Source: Bacillota bacterium
GTDB lineage: Bacteria; Bacillota; Clostridia; Acetivibrionales; DSM-1351
Assembly (NCBI GenBank): GCA_023444055.1
Contig: JAEZRV010000100.1
Span: 1 to 13,144, forward strand
Reading direction: 5' to 3'
DNA length: 13,144 bases
Shown: positions 1 through 7,961 of the stretch, piece by piece
Layout of the letters: each line of letters opens with the position of its first letter
How positions within the stretch are numbered: position 1 is the stretch's first letter
Position numbers and translations under genes: made by a program
The notes under the pieces: generated by a model
The model's input: the letters and a program-made list of their open reading frames with translations, nothing else
Database searches by the model: none
Told to the model about the DNA's origin: nothing

Positions 1-697
1 CAAGCTCTCCACCTATCTGTGTATTCATTCCATCTGCATTTACAATTAAACCTCCGCTTGCATTTAACTGTCCTGTTATTTTTGTGTTGCCATTTACAGT
101 TAACTTAGTGGCAGTATTAGTGTCTGCTTCACCGCCAATTCCGATTCTGTCACCTGTTACTCTTAGTGCACTGGAAATATTCTCCATCCCAGAGTGGGTA
201 TGACCTTCAAGTGAGATTGCTTTCGTATATGCATTAGTTCCAGTAATGGCAGCACACCAGCCTTTATTTGTTACATACTTAATTTGCGCAAGCTCTCCAC
301 CTGTTATCGCTGTATTCACTCCATCTGTATTTACAAATAAACCTCCGCTTGCATTTAACTGTCCCGCTATTTTTGTGTTGCCATGTACAGTTAACTTAAT
401 ATTAGTAGTGTCATCATTATTAGGGTCTGCTACACCGCCAATTCCGACCCTGTCACCTGTTACTTTTAGCGCAGTGGACATATTATCCATACCAGTGTGA
501 GTATGATCTGATAGTGAAATTGCTTTCTCATATGCATTAGTTCCACTAACCGCAGCACACCAGCCCATACCTTCTACATACTTAATTTGCGCAGACTCCC
601 CACCTACTATCGCTGTATTTACTCCGTCCTTATTGACAAGTAAGCCTCCGCTTGCATGTAACTTTCCATTTATCGTTACATCTCCACCTGTAGTTAA
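1..697 (-). repeat. Tandem 288-303-bp repeats in fibre 3
   Basis: Units begin (plus-strand phase) at 1, 289 and 592, giving lengths of 288 and 303 bp; the 15-bp difference is a five-residue insertion near residue 1417. The third copy is recognisable only to about 697. Each full unit encodes GWCAA, AY-x-KAISL, H-T-H-x-G-M, VTGDR-x-GIGG, a GQLNASGGL segment and V-N-x-D-G. All indels are in frame. More copies may lie beyond the left edge. Confidence 0.85.
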
Positions 698-3600
698 TGT
701 TTCAGTTATCGTTGCACTTTTCCCTTTTATTTCTCCATCAGATGTTACATTTTTAGCTGTAACATTTTCTAATTTCCCATCTGCATCAATAGTAAAATTA
801 TCTCCAAACTTAACATTTCCAAAAAAATGTGCATCACCTTTTACATTAATTAAACCAGTAACATCCAACTTTCCACTAATTACTGTATCTCCAGCAACAT
901 CCAACTTCGCTTTAGGGTTAGGTACGCCTATTCCCACATTTCCTAATGTATCAGTGCCTACGGCAACAGATTTTAAATCTTTTGAAAAAAGTTGGTATAG
1001 TCTATCCTTCGTAGCCTCTCCAGAAGCCGAAATTTTGACCTCACTCTCTTCTGAACCGAATACCCAACATTTTTCATCCTTCTTCCAGTATATCTGTGCT
1101 ATCCCGATTATATCATCTTCGGTATCGACTGCAATTCCGTTTTCTGATATAGTTAGTGTTTCACCAACCTTAAAACTACCAGCAGTAACACATCCTGACA
1201 CACGCGAATCACCCTTTATAGTTAGTGTTTCACCAACCTTAAAACTACCATCAGTAACACTGCCTGACACACCGGAATCACCCTTTATTTCTGTATCTTT
1301 TCCAATAGTCATTGATCCGCTTACCTGTACATTTCCTCCGACATCAAGCGTCGTTTTAGGGTCCGGATTTGATTTTGAAATACCTACTGTCCCATTTTCA
1401 TTTACGTAAATTCCCTGATTTGAAGCTATACTGTTTATTGTACCAATTCTCCACTGGTTGTTATCTGCATCCCAATGAATTTTTGCTGCTGAATTTGACC
1501 CTCTATTAACCTCAATACCTTGTTGAACAACTAATTTCCCAGTTAATTTTGCATTTTTACCACTAAAATCTCCAAGTAGATTTGCTGTTAAAGCCGTAAT
1601 ATCCCCCTTAGTTCCTACCGTGAAGAATTCTGAGCTTTCTGAGTTAGATAGTCCCATCTTCCAGCAACTATTTATCTCGTCCCAAACAAAAATTGCATCT
1701 GGACTTTTAACTGAATTTCCACGGAATACTGTCAAACCACTCTCTTTTTTAGGTAATTCCCCAGAATCAAACTTATTAAGGACGATGGAATTGCCTACTA
1801 TCTCAATATTTTCACTACCAATTCTTGTTACTCCTCCTCTTACATCCAGACTACCAAGAATCGTTAGGTTCTGACCCACTGACAAGTTCTGTGCAACATC
1901 TACATTTCCTGCTGAACGGACACTCAGAGCTAATGTATCACCTTTTTCATTGTATATTTGTGTTGGATTGATTGGTCTTAGTTTGTCTCCAACTCCAGCT
2001 TTCCAAGCTTTTGATGCTTCATCCCATTGAATCCGAGCAGGTTCAGCTTGGCGGTCTACTGCTATTCCATTCTCCATTACCTTTTCAATTCCACGGAGAA
2101 TTTCTATTCCACCTTTTGTTATTGTTTTATTTTCATTATTAAGAAATAAAACAGATTCATTAGCTGTTTTAGAATCGATGTTAGTTATATTTTTGCTACC
2201 TGTTACATTCAGATCTCCTTCTATAGTCACTGATCCTTCAACTGAAAATCCACCCTTAACATGTGTTTTACTGTCAATATTAACAGCTCCACCTTCGATA
2301 TCAAGTATACACTTTTTATCTTTATCGTATAACATGCTATGCTTATGTACCCCATCAGCTAAATTATTTCCTAATAAGTTATCCCATTCTTCACCATATG
2401 GGAGATCATACATATCTTCCCTTATGCCAACTTTCCATTTTTCATCTTCTTCATTCCAAACGAGTCTGGCATTTTGTTTCATACCACCTCGATAAACCTC
2501 TAGTCCCCCCTCAGTCTCTATGGGCTCTGAACCTTCTTTATTACTATATTGATTGACTATAATAGTGCTATTGTCAACATCTATGATTTTGGTGTTTACT
2601 ATGGTTTGTGTACCCTTTACAGTTATGTCACCATTAAGGATTACAGATCCATCTACAGTTAATTCGCCCTTAATCTGTGCATCCTTTTCTACTGAAAGAC
2701 TATTATTAGCAGCTATATTACCATTAGATACTACATTACCATTCTTATCTACGGATACAACCGCAGTCCCGTCCTCTGAATAAAGATTGCTGTGCTTGTG
2801 CAGATTATCAGAAATTCCTCCACCAGAAAGACTATTCCACTTTATTCCACCTGGGATTTCTGATAGACCATCACCTACTCCTGCCAACCACCTACCGCCG
2901 TTTGTCTCATCCCATATTAACCTTGCATTTGGAATATTTTCACCACGATATACCTCCAAACCACCTTCAGCAGATGGGTTTTCACCATTCTCAGGCTTAT
3001 TTACAATAAGCGTTTTCTCTTTAACTACTTGTTCTAATGTAATTTCGTTTACTCCGCCGCTCAAATTAAGCTTACCATTTATAGTAAGATCCTTTTGTAC
3101 AGTTAGGTTATTACTAATTTCTATATCACTTCCTTCAGTGACATTCATTGCTACTTGTCCATCAATACTACAAAATTCGCTATGTTTATGAAGTGCGTCA
3201 GCATTTTTCCTTTTAGTCAGGTTATCCCACTCTACTCCATATGCGATATCGAATATTTCTTTTTCTCCTTTATCATTACAAAAATCAATACCAGCCTGCC
3301 ATTTTTTATTAGTTTCATTCCAAACTATTTTTGCAGATGGGGTTTTAGTGCCTTCTCTTTTCGTTTCAATACCGTTCGTTGCTATAATACTTCCTGATAC
3401 TGTAACTGATTTAGGAATGGCTACATTACCATCTGCTTCAACAGTAAGGCCAGTAGTTTGGATATTAGTCTCTTCATTTAAGCCAACAACGCTAGTGTGG
3501 TAATGATATGTATCAGCTTTTTTTTGCTTTGTTATAGCATCCCAAGCCTCACCATATGCTAAGTCATACAAACCACTTTCTGGTACATTATCTTTAGGGT

Positions 3601-4669
3601 CTATGCCAGCTTTCCAACGATTTTCTTTAGCATCCCATACCAGCTTTGCATTTTGATTTCCTTCTCCTCTATATACTTCTATACCACTACTAGCATTTAA
3701 CGTATTATTACCAACATTAATTGAGAGAATATTCCCTGTAATTTCTACATCTCCTGTTTCAATTCTGGTTTTCTCTCCACTTACAGTGAGTCCTCCTGTG
3801 GCATTAATTGCTCCTGCTACTTTAGCAGTTTTCTCAATTATTACATTACCTTTTGAATCCACATTAAAGGCAGGATTATTATTCGTTTTAACCGTTAAAG
3901 CACCATTTATCTCTACATTTCCATTAGTTGTTACCCCTTCGGTTGTTACTGTTCCTATAAAATTTGTATAAGGTGAATGAACTTCTAGACCATCAATTTC
4001 GTTTTTTGAATCACTTGGTCCACTAATATAAGGAAGATTTAATTTATCTTTTTCACCTATTGATATCTTTTCGAATTCTTTGGAAGTTCCCTGAGTAACT
4101 GCATTCGTACGGATTTGAACTTTTTTACCATCAACCACTATATAATCATATTTTATATTTTGTGTATCAACGACTAAATTCCCATTTAAATCCTCTATTA
4201 GCTGTACACAAGCTATGATTATATCTTTTTGAGGATCTTCAGGTATTTTAGTGCTGTGTTTAATATCAGCACGTTCCCAAATATGTATTTTCTGCTCTCC
4301 ACCTTTTACACTATCTTTATCAGCTAAGACAGCATTATAATTTACAGTAATATAAATATTCTCACCAGCATGATATTTAGATAAATCTAGGGGATTATCA
4401 GGATGATCCTCGCAAATCCAAATCTCCTGACTAATCTTTTGTTTTGTTTTATCATCAAGCACTCTATTCATTGCAAGTCCTGGCTTTACAATAACCTGTG
4501 GAAAATTTGAAATCGCTTCAACATCCAGACCATCTACTACTCCCCAATCATGGAAAAATCTATTATGAAAACGTTGATGTTTCATGTGGTATTCTTGATC
4601 AAGAGTTAGGTCATCTTCTTTTAGCAATAGTCCGTTGAAATAATTCATTCTTTTGGTTTCATTTGACAT
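1..4669 (-). CDS. Giant modular tail fibre 3 (C-terminus beyond the window)
   Basis: The frame starting at ATG 4669 stays open for 1556 codons to the left edge. GGAGG lies ten bases before the start. Residues 1-155 match the N-terminal domain of the other fibres (YFNGLLL at 10-16, HNR at 35-37, GVVDGLDV at 43-50, IHIWER at 128-133). The rest is a chain of modules, each with G-L/I-E-V-x-R-G, then A-x-L/I-x-W-D/N-E, then W-x-A-G, at about residues 329, 433, 569, 721, 853, 978, 1050, 1178, 1342, 1442 and 1540. The first four end in a YGxxWD/HKHS-like segment. Spacers carry VTIxGDLNVTG-like and VGIG shaft motifs (1245-1248). The last visible part consists of 96-101-residue tandem repeats containing HTHTGM or HTHSGM and VTGDRVGIGG. 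It is probably a long trimeric fibre. Whether it ends in an S74 domain cannot be seen. Confidence 0.9.
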   Translation of the reverse strand, partial: MSNETKRMNYFNGLLLKEDDLTLDQEYHMKHQRFHNRFFHDWGVVDGLDVEAISNFPQVIVKPGLAMNRVLDDKTKQKISQEIWICEDHPDNPLDLSKYHAGENIYITVNYNAVLADKDSVKGGEQKIHIWERADIKHSTKIPEDPQKDIIIACVQLIEDLNGNLVVDTQNIKYDYIVVDGKKVQIRTNAVTQGTSKEFEKISIGEKDKLNLPYISGPSDSKNEIDGLEVHSPYTNFIGTVTTEGVTTNGNVEINGALTVKTNNNPAFNVDSKGNVIIEKTAKVAGAINATGGLTVSGEKTRIETGDVEITGNILSINVGNNTLNASSGIEVYRGEGNQNAKLVWDAKENRWKAGIDPKDNVPESGLYDLAYGEAWDAITKQKKADTYHYHTSVVGLNEETNIQTTGLTVEADGNVAIPKSVTVSGSIIATNGIETKREGTKTPSAKIVWNETNKKWQAGIDFCNDKGEKEIFDIAYGVEWDNLTKRKNADALHKHSEFCSIDGQVAMNVTEGSDIEISNNLTVQKDLTINGKLNLSGGVNEITLEQVVKEKTLIVNKPENGENPSAEGGLEVYRGENIPNARLIWDETNGGRWLAGVGDGLSEIPGGIKWNSLSGGGISDNLHKHSNLYSEDGTAVVSVDKNGNVVSNGNIAANNSLSVEKDAQIKGELTVDGSVILNGDITVKGTQTIVNTKIIDVDNSTIIVNQYSNKEGSEPIETEGGLEVYRGGMKQNARLVWNEEDEKWKVGIREDMYDLPYGEEWDNLLGNNLADGVHKHSMLYDKDKKCILDIEGGAVNIDSKTHVKGGFSVEGSVTIEGDLNVTGSKNITNIDSKTANESVLFLNNENKTITKGGIEILRGIEKVMENGIAVDRQAEPARIQWDEASKAWKAGVGDKLRPINPTQIYNEKGDTLALSVRSAGNVDVAQNLSVGQNLTILGSLDVRGGVTRIGSENIEIVGNSIVLNKFDSGELPKKESGLTVFRGNSVKSPDAIFVWDEINSCWKMGLSNSESSEFFTVGTKGDITALTANLLGDFSGKNAKLTGKLVVQQGIEVNRGSNSAAKIHWDADNNQWRIGTINSIASNQGIYVNENGTVGISKSNPDPKTTLDVGGNVQVSGSMTIGKDTEIKGDSGVSGSVTDGSFKVGETLTIKGDSRVSGCVTAGSFKVGETLTISENGIAVDTEDDIIGIAQIYWKKDEKCWVFGSEESEVKISASGEATKDRLYQLFSKDLKSVAVGTDTLGNVGIGVPNPKAKLDVAGDTVISGKLDVTGLINVKGDAHFFGNVKFGDNFTIDADGKLENVTAKNVTSDGEIKGKSATITETLTTGGDVTINGKLHASGGLLVNKDGVNTAIVGGESAQIKYVEGMGWCAAVSGTNAYEKAISLSDHTHTGMDNMSTALKVTGDRVGIGGVADPNNDDTTNIKLTVHGNTKIAGQLNASGGLFVNTDGVNTAITGGELAQIKYVTNKGWCAAITGTNAYTKAISLEGHTHSGMENISSALRVTGDRIGIGGEADTNTATKLTVNGNTKITGQLNASGGLIVNADGMNTQIGGEL
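1148..1285 (-). repeat. Two 69-bp direct repeats in fibre 3
   Basis: Units 1148-1216 and 1217-1285 are adjacent and match at 64 of 69 bases. They encode two 23-residue copies around GSFKVGETLTI (residues about 1130-1174). The high DNA identity points to a recent in-frame duplication lengthening the shaft. Confidence 0.85.
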
Positions 4670-4693
4670 TTTACCTTTCCTCCATATCTTTAT

Positions 4694-4753
4694 ATTATGT
4701 CCATGCCTATCATTTATAGAAAACTCATAAAGGAAATGGCATGGACTAGGCAC
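4694..4753 (-). promoter_or_regulatory. Conserved leader hairpin element, copy A (fibre 3 leader)
   Basis: On the minus strand this 60-base element begins GTGCCTAG and ends CATAAT. Its arms GTCCATGCC and GGCATGGAC (plus-strand positions 4738-4746 and 4699-4707) form a perfect 9-bp stem. A 4-base 3' bulge (GATA) follows, then an ATTT/AAAT inner helix and a loop of about 18 bases containing ATGAGTTTT. It is 78% identical to copy B (12983-13044) and has the same fold. Twenty-five bases after the element the fibre 3 start codon follows, with a normal GGAGG between. No U-tract follows, so it is not a standard terminator. It may be a cis-acting RNA, a protein-binding site or a small palindromic repeat; I do not recognise it as a known riboswitch class. 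Confidence 0.6.
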
Positions 4754-4758
4754 TTAAT

Positions 4759-4793
4759 TTTATAGATATTTTAATTTCTTTCACAATTGTCAA
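4759..4793 (-). promoter_or_regulatory. Candidate promoter for fibre 3
   Basis: A perfect TTGACA (-35 type, minus strand 4793-4788) lies just past the stop codon of coiled-coil protein B and overlaps a near-perfect 14-bp palindrome (4780-4793, core ACAATTGT). The best-spaced -10 (AATATC, 17-base spacer) is poor; TATAAA at 4764-4759 is a better match but 23 bases away. The sites lie directly upstream of conserved element A, so a transcript from here would begin with that element. Support is moderate to weak. Confidence 0.3.
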
Positions 4794-4796
4794 TCA

Positions 4797-4994
4797 TTAT
4801 ATGTTTGTATTTTCTGAATTTACTTCTTCAGTTTCTTCAGGTATTAATTCCTGTAAAGCTTGAATAGCTCCACTGATACGTAAAATTGTCTGTCCCAAAT
4901 TTGTGCGTTTAATGTCAATCTCCTCTAACATTTTCTGTCCTGCCTCAAATTCAGTTTTTAGTTCTACTAATTTTGCTTCCATTTTTTCTTTCAT
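4797..4994 (-). CDS. Small coiled-coil protein B between fibres 2 and 3
   Basis: This 65-residue paralogue of protein A keeps KRTN at 29-32, T-I-L-R-I-S-G-A-I-Q at 36-45 and an acidic C-terminus. It is hydrophilic, with no signal peptide or membrane segment, and probably forms a helical hairpin or coiled coil. AGGAGG lies eight bases before the ATG, and the gene starts 38 bases after the fibre 2 stop. The repeated order fibre, coiled-coil protein, fibre, coiled-coil protein suggests that each small protein belongs to the fibre before it, as an assembly factor or a structural connector. No function can be read from the sequence itself. Confidence 0.8.
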   Translation of the reverse strand: MKEKMEAKLVELKTEFEAGQKMLEEIDIKRTNLGQTILRISGAIQALQELIPEETEEVNSENTNI

Positions 4995-5032
4995 TTTGTT
5001 TTCCTCCTGTTTATAAATAGTTTTTATAGTTC

Positions 5033-7861
5033 TTATTTTCTTCTTCGTTTTAAAGCCGCAACTTTTTTCTTTAAACCATTAAGCTCACTTTCCTGTGCTT
5101 TAACTTCACTAACTAAAACTGTGATTATTTCCATTGGATTTATTGCTTTTTTGTCACTAGCAGCTAAACAATCTGACACATCCTCTGCAATAAAGCCCAT
5201 GGTAGTTTTGGTGTAGTCCCCTTTAAAGTTGAACTCAACCGGCTCGAGTGAGTCTATTGCCTCCAATGCTGATGCTTTGCTTAGGTCAGCAATATTTTCC
5301 TTGTATTCTCTTGAAGATGTTACATAAAGGTTTCCCTGTACATAAGTACCTCCGCTTGCATGTAAGCGAAGTCTGTCTCCTTTATTTCCATAGAATGTAC
5401 GGGAATAATATGTCCAATATCCACATCCACCTCCCCAGCTACAGTATTGTGTCCAATATCTACCGCTCTCTGTCTCTTTATTGGTGTCATTGGATATTCC
5501 TATTTCAAGTGTCATATTTTCTCCGCCACCACGAAGTGTGTCTGAGTAATACCTTATCCATGCAGCATCTCCGCCGCCGCCATAAGGATCCCTTTGAAAC
5601 ATAATTCCTTTAACATCACAGTTACCAACACCTGGTACTATTGCACCTTTTATTTGTAACCTTCTCGCAGAAAGTTTGCCATTAACATCTAAATCATCAC
5701 ATATTGTAACTTTTCTTTCATTTCCTCCTGACCTATTTCCAGCAATCATTAATGATTGGTATCCCTCTATATCATTACTGATTTCTGAACACTTTGGTGA
5801 ATTATGGGTAAATCCACTCCATTTATCAGTAAAACGCAAAGGATTACTTCCACTCAATACTCGCATAAATCCATACACATCAAATTTGTCTTTTGTTGCA
5901 TTTGCATCATATCGGTATTTGAATGGAATTTTGTCTTGTGCATTATCATCTTTTTTTTCTATTGGCAATATTACAACGCTTCCAGATGTATTTAATAGGA
6001 TATTGTCATCCCTGTCATTTGATGTCCCTAATTCGAGGGTACACGCTTCGTTAATTGTAGGATAGTACTTAATCCACGCCCTATCTCCAGAACCTCCTCC
6101 TGGATCGCTAGGAAATATTATACCGTTGTTTCCTGTACCAGCACTTGGAATCAGTCTGTTTGACATTGACATGTTGCCATTGACATACAGAAAACCATTT
6201 ACATCAAGTCTGTCCCATATTGCTACTTTCCTCCCCTGCCCTGCAGATTGGTTTCCAACTAGCATTAAAGCCTTATGATATGTAGTATCATTGCATATTT
6301 CAGCCTGATTCTTTGTTTTATCAGGGAAAGTAGTCCATGTAGATGTAAATCTAACAGGATTAGACCCAATAAGTAGTCTGCTGCTACCTGCTATTTCTAG
6401 GTCATCATCCGAACTACTAAGATTAACCTCTCCTATACCTACATTTCCATATTTATTCCAAGAAAGTAGGGCTTTTTGCCCCCCTGATGTTGTCCCTAAT
6501 AAGCCGCCACTGTTTCCAACTAATACAGGACCATCTACTGCTATTCCTCCAAAAGGGGAACCTTTGTCATTCCATGAAATTTCATTAATCTTAGGCATTT
6601 CATTACTCTTAATAGGGGAGAAAAACTTTATTTTCCTATCATTAACTACAATATCCACATTTGATGACAAAGTACCTTCATTATCAACACTTAACGCCGT
6701 TCCTTTTTTTGAAGACAGTTGACTGTGCCTATGTAAATGTTCACAAAAATATATTTGCGTTTCATCTTCATCCACTTTTAGCTTTTCCCACTCTTCACCA
6801 TGCAAAAGTGGACTCAATTTATTTTCAAGACCAGCCTTCCAGACACCCTCTTTTTCACTCCAGACTATACGTGCATCAGGAATACCCTCAAGTCCTCCCC
6901 TGAAAACATCCATTCCACAATCTCTGAGTAGTAACTTTGTAGCTTCCGTTTTAGAATCATCCGTTTGAGTAGCACCCGTTTGAGGATCATCCTCTTTAGG
7001 ATCATCCTCATTAGGACTATTTAGCTGCATGAAACTCTCTTCTAGTTCTAATTCCGCATCAATTACGCCATCCTTAGTAATAGCAACCAGTTGCCCTTCA
7101 AAGCTAACATCCTCATTTATATTTACATTACCATTAAAGTTTAGAATATTAGAATCAATTTGAAGTATGACATTTGAGTCCTCTTCAATTAAGTTTATTT
7201 TAGGGTTATTGGGATTATTTTCATCCCCTGACTTAAATTTAATTTTTCCCTTCTCAAGTACTTTTGCTGAAGGTCCTGCATTTGCTCTCAGCTTAGTACC
7301 ATCAACATCAGTATCATATACACATTGGAGATCAATAATTGTTTCTTTTACACCTGTACTATCAGTTACTTCTTTTGGTCTGACCCTTGCTAATATGATA
7401 TTTTTTTTAGTATCCTCAGGCTTTATCTTACTATGGCTTAAGTGCCCACGCTCCCAAATATGTATTTCCTCTCCCTGACCTTTTTCACTATCCCAGTCTG
7501 CATTGGTCTCAAGGTAGCTTAAGATAATGTAGATGTCATCACCTGACTCGTACTCAGAAAGGTCTATGGGATTATCAGGATGCCCTTCATATATTATTAT
7601 TTGCCTGCTAATACTTTCTTTTATGTCAGTGCCGTCTAAGCCCTCTGATGTAATATCCAGTGCAAATCCTTCTGTAACATATACCTCCATGTTAGTATCC
7701 AGCACTGGCTTTACCTCAAGTCCACTGGCAATCCCCCAAGAGTGGAGATACCTGTTGTGGAAACCCTGTAGTCTTCTTTGATATTCCTTATCCTGATTAT
7801 AGTCTTCTGATTCTAACAAGAGTCCGTCAAAATAGTTCATTCTTTTTAATTCATTTCCCAT
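5033..7861 (-). CDS. Tail fibre 2 with C-terminal S74 chaperone domain
   Basis: This 942-residue fibre has the shared N-terminal domain (YFDGLLL at 10-16, HNR at 35-37, GIASGLEV at 43-50, IHIWERGHLSHS at 133-144). An acidic Pro/Thr linker follows at 284-308, where EDDP occurs twice. One V-F-R-G ... W-x-A-G module (317-380) ends in HLHRHS, with His 375, 377 and 379. VGIG is at 474-477, and two shaft/knob modules are at 496-620 and 667-793. An aromatic and Cys-rich insertion (800-825) stands where fibre 1 has only a short Gly/Ser/Tyr stretch. The last 94 residues are a peptidase S74 intramolecular chaperone: dyad S849-K854, then ENI and TTMGFIAEDV, a coiled-coil tail and a basic end (KRRRK). 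The start has GGAGG about ten bases upstream. The second VGIG shaft motif, intact in fibre 1, is replaced here by a Lys/Asp-rich segment at about 631-662. Confidence 0.9.
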   Translation of the reverse strand: MGNELKRMNYFDGLLLESEDYNQDKEYQRRLQGFHNRYLHSWGIASGLEVKPVLDTNMEVYVTEGFALDITSEGLDGTDIKESISRQIIIYEGHPDNPIDLSEYESGDDIYIILSYLETNADWDSEKGQGEEIHIWERGHLSHSKIKPEDTKKNIILARVRPKEVTDSTGVKETIIDLQCVYDTDVDGTKLRANAGPSAKVLEKGKIKFKSGDENNPNNPKINLIEEDSNVILQIDSNILNFNGNVNINEDVSFEGQLVAITKDGVIDAELELEESFMQLNSPNEDDPKEDDPQTGATQTDDSKTEATKLLLRDCGMDVFRGGLEGIPDARIVWSEKEGVWKAGLENKLSPLLHGEEWEKLKVDEDETQIYFCEHLHRHSQLSSKKGTALSVDNEGTLSSNVDIVVNDRKIKFFSPIKSNEMPKINEISWNDKGSPFGGIAVDGPVLVGNSGGLLGTTSGGQKALLSWNKYGNVGIGEVNLSSSDDDLEIAGSSRLLIGSNPVRFTSTWTTFPDKTKNQAEICNDTTYHKALMLVGNQSAGQGRKVAIWDRLDVNGFLYVNGNMSMSNRLIPSAGTGNNGIIFPSDPGGGSGDRAWIKYYPTINEACTLELGTSNDRDDNILLNTSGSVVILPIEKKDDNAQDKIPFKYRYDANATKDKFDVYGFMRVLSGSNPLRFTDKWSGFTHNSPKCSEISNDIEGYQSLMIAGNRSGGNERKVTICDDLDVNGKLSARRLQIKGAIVPGVGNCDVKGIMFQRDPYGGGGDAAWIRYYSDTLRGGGENMTLEIGISNDTNKETESGRYWTQYCSWGGGCGYWTYYSRTFYGNKGDRLRLHASGGTYVQGNLYVTSSREYKENIADLSKASALEAIDSLEPVEFNFKGDYTKTTMGFIAEDVSDCLAASDKKAINPMEIITVLVSEVKAQESELNGLKKKVAALKRRRK
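5387..5464 (-). other. Aromatic/Cys-rich insertion next to the S74 domain of fibre 2
   Basis: Residues 800-825 of fibre 2 hold three Trp, at least six Tyr, one Phe, two Cys (807, 813) and several Gly between segments that match fibre 1 (GENMTLEIGISND before, R-L/I-R-L-x-A-S/T-G-G after). Fibre 1 has only about nine Gly/Ser/Tyr residues there. Y-W-T occurs twice, 13 residues apart, and the DNA repeats TGTCCAATATC at 5411-5421 and 5450-5460. The insertion lies just before the chaperone cut site, so it would be near the tip of the mature fibre. Confidence 0.7.
5483..6376 (-). repeat. Two shaft/knob modules in fibre 2
   Basis: Residues 496-620 and 667-793 are the fibre 2 copies of the module also found twice in fibre 1. 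The first is closest to the first module of fibre 1: RKVAIWDRLDVNG is identical, and at DNA level 6195-6223 matches 9202-9230 at all 29 bases. The second has diverged more (RKVTICDDLDVNG). The region between the copies has a Lys/Asp-rich stretch in place of the usual VGIGTTNP shaft motif. Confidence 0.8.
6983..7012 (-). repeat. 15-bp tandem duplication in fibre 2 linker
   Basis: Two adjacent 15-bp units (6983-6997 and 6998-7012) share AGGATCATCCTC and encode E-D-D-P twice, in an acidic linker between the N-terminal domain and the first module. It stays in frame and probably reflects replication slippage in a tolerant linker. Confidence 0.7.
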
Positions 7862-7883
7862 TTGCCTCTTCCTCCGAATACTT

Positions 7884-7911
7884 AAAATACTGCCAAATCC
7901 AAGGCAGTCAA
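7884..7911 (-). promoter_or_regulatory. Candidate promoter for fibre 2 with operator-like inverted repeat
   Basis: On the minus strand TTGACT (7911-7906) and TATTTT (7889-7884) are separated by 16 bases. The spacer holds ACTGCC, eight bases, GGCAGT (7908-7889), a perfect 6-bp inverted repeat overlapping both boxes. This would place transcription start roughly 15-20 bases upstream of the fibre 2 start codon, close to its GGAGG site. The same repeat could form a weak RNA hairpin in read-through transcript, but no U-tract of terminator quality follows. Confidence 0.35.
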
Positions 7912-7912
7912 G

Positions 7913-7944
7913 TAATACTAATCTGCAACAAAATAATAGTAATC
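7913..7944 (-). promoter_or_regulatory. Pair of 11-bp direct repeats upstream of fibre 2
   Basis: On the plus strand TAATACTAATC (7913-7923) and TAATAGTAATC (7934-7944) differ at one base and start 21 bp apart, two turns of B-form DNA. The proximal copy ends one base from the candidate -35 box. This is the layout of binding sites for a direct-repeat activator. The bases do not closely match a regulator consensus I know, and AT-rich spacers produce such repeats by chance. Confidence 0.35.
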
Positions 7945-7961
7945 AGCAAACTAGTACATTT

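Noticed and set aside
1148..1285. CRISPR-like direct repeats
   Set aside because: Only two adjacent units without spacers, in frame within a coding region and encoding a fibre motif.
633..1409. 258-codon plus-strand ORF
   Set aside because: It lies antisense to the continuous, motif-rich fibre 3 frame and encodes low-complexity Ser/Pro/Phe/Val sequence without a recognisable domain. Open antisense frames are expected opposite AT-rich repetitive genes.
1..4669. Fibre 3 as a broken gene
   Set aside because: I translated the whole frame and found no stop or frameshift in 1556 codons; it merely continues beyond the window.
4699..4746. Intrinsic terminator between coiled-coil protein B and fibre 3
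   Set aside because: No U-tract follows the stem on either strand, and the structure recurs in another leader with conserved loop and flanks.
5387..5464. Variable region of a diversity-generating retroelement
   Set aside because: No reverse transcriptase or template repeat is in the window, and the short internal repeat is explained by local duplication. It could be revisited if a template repeat is found nearby.
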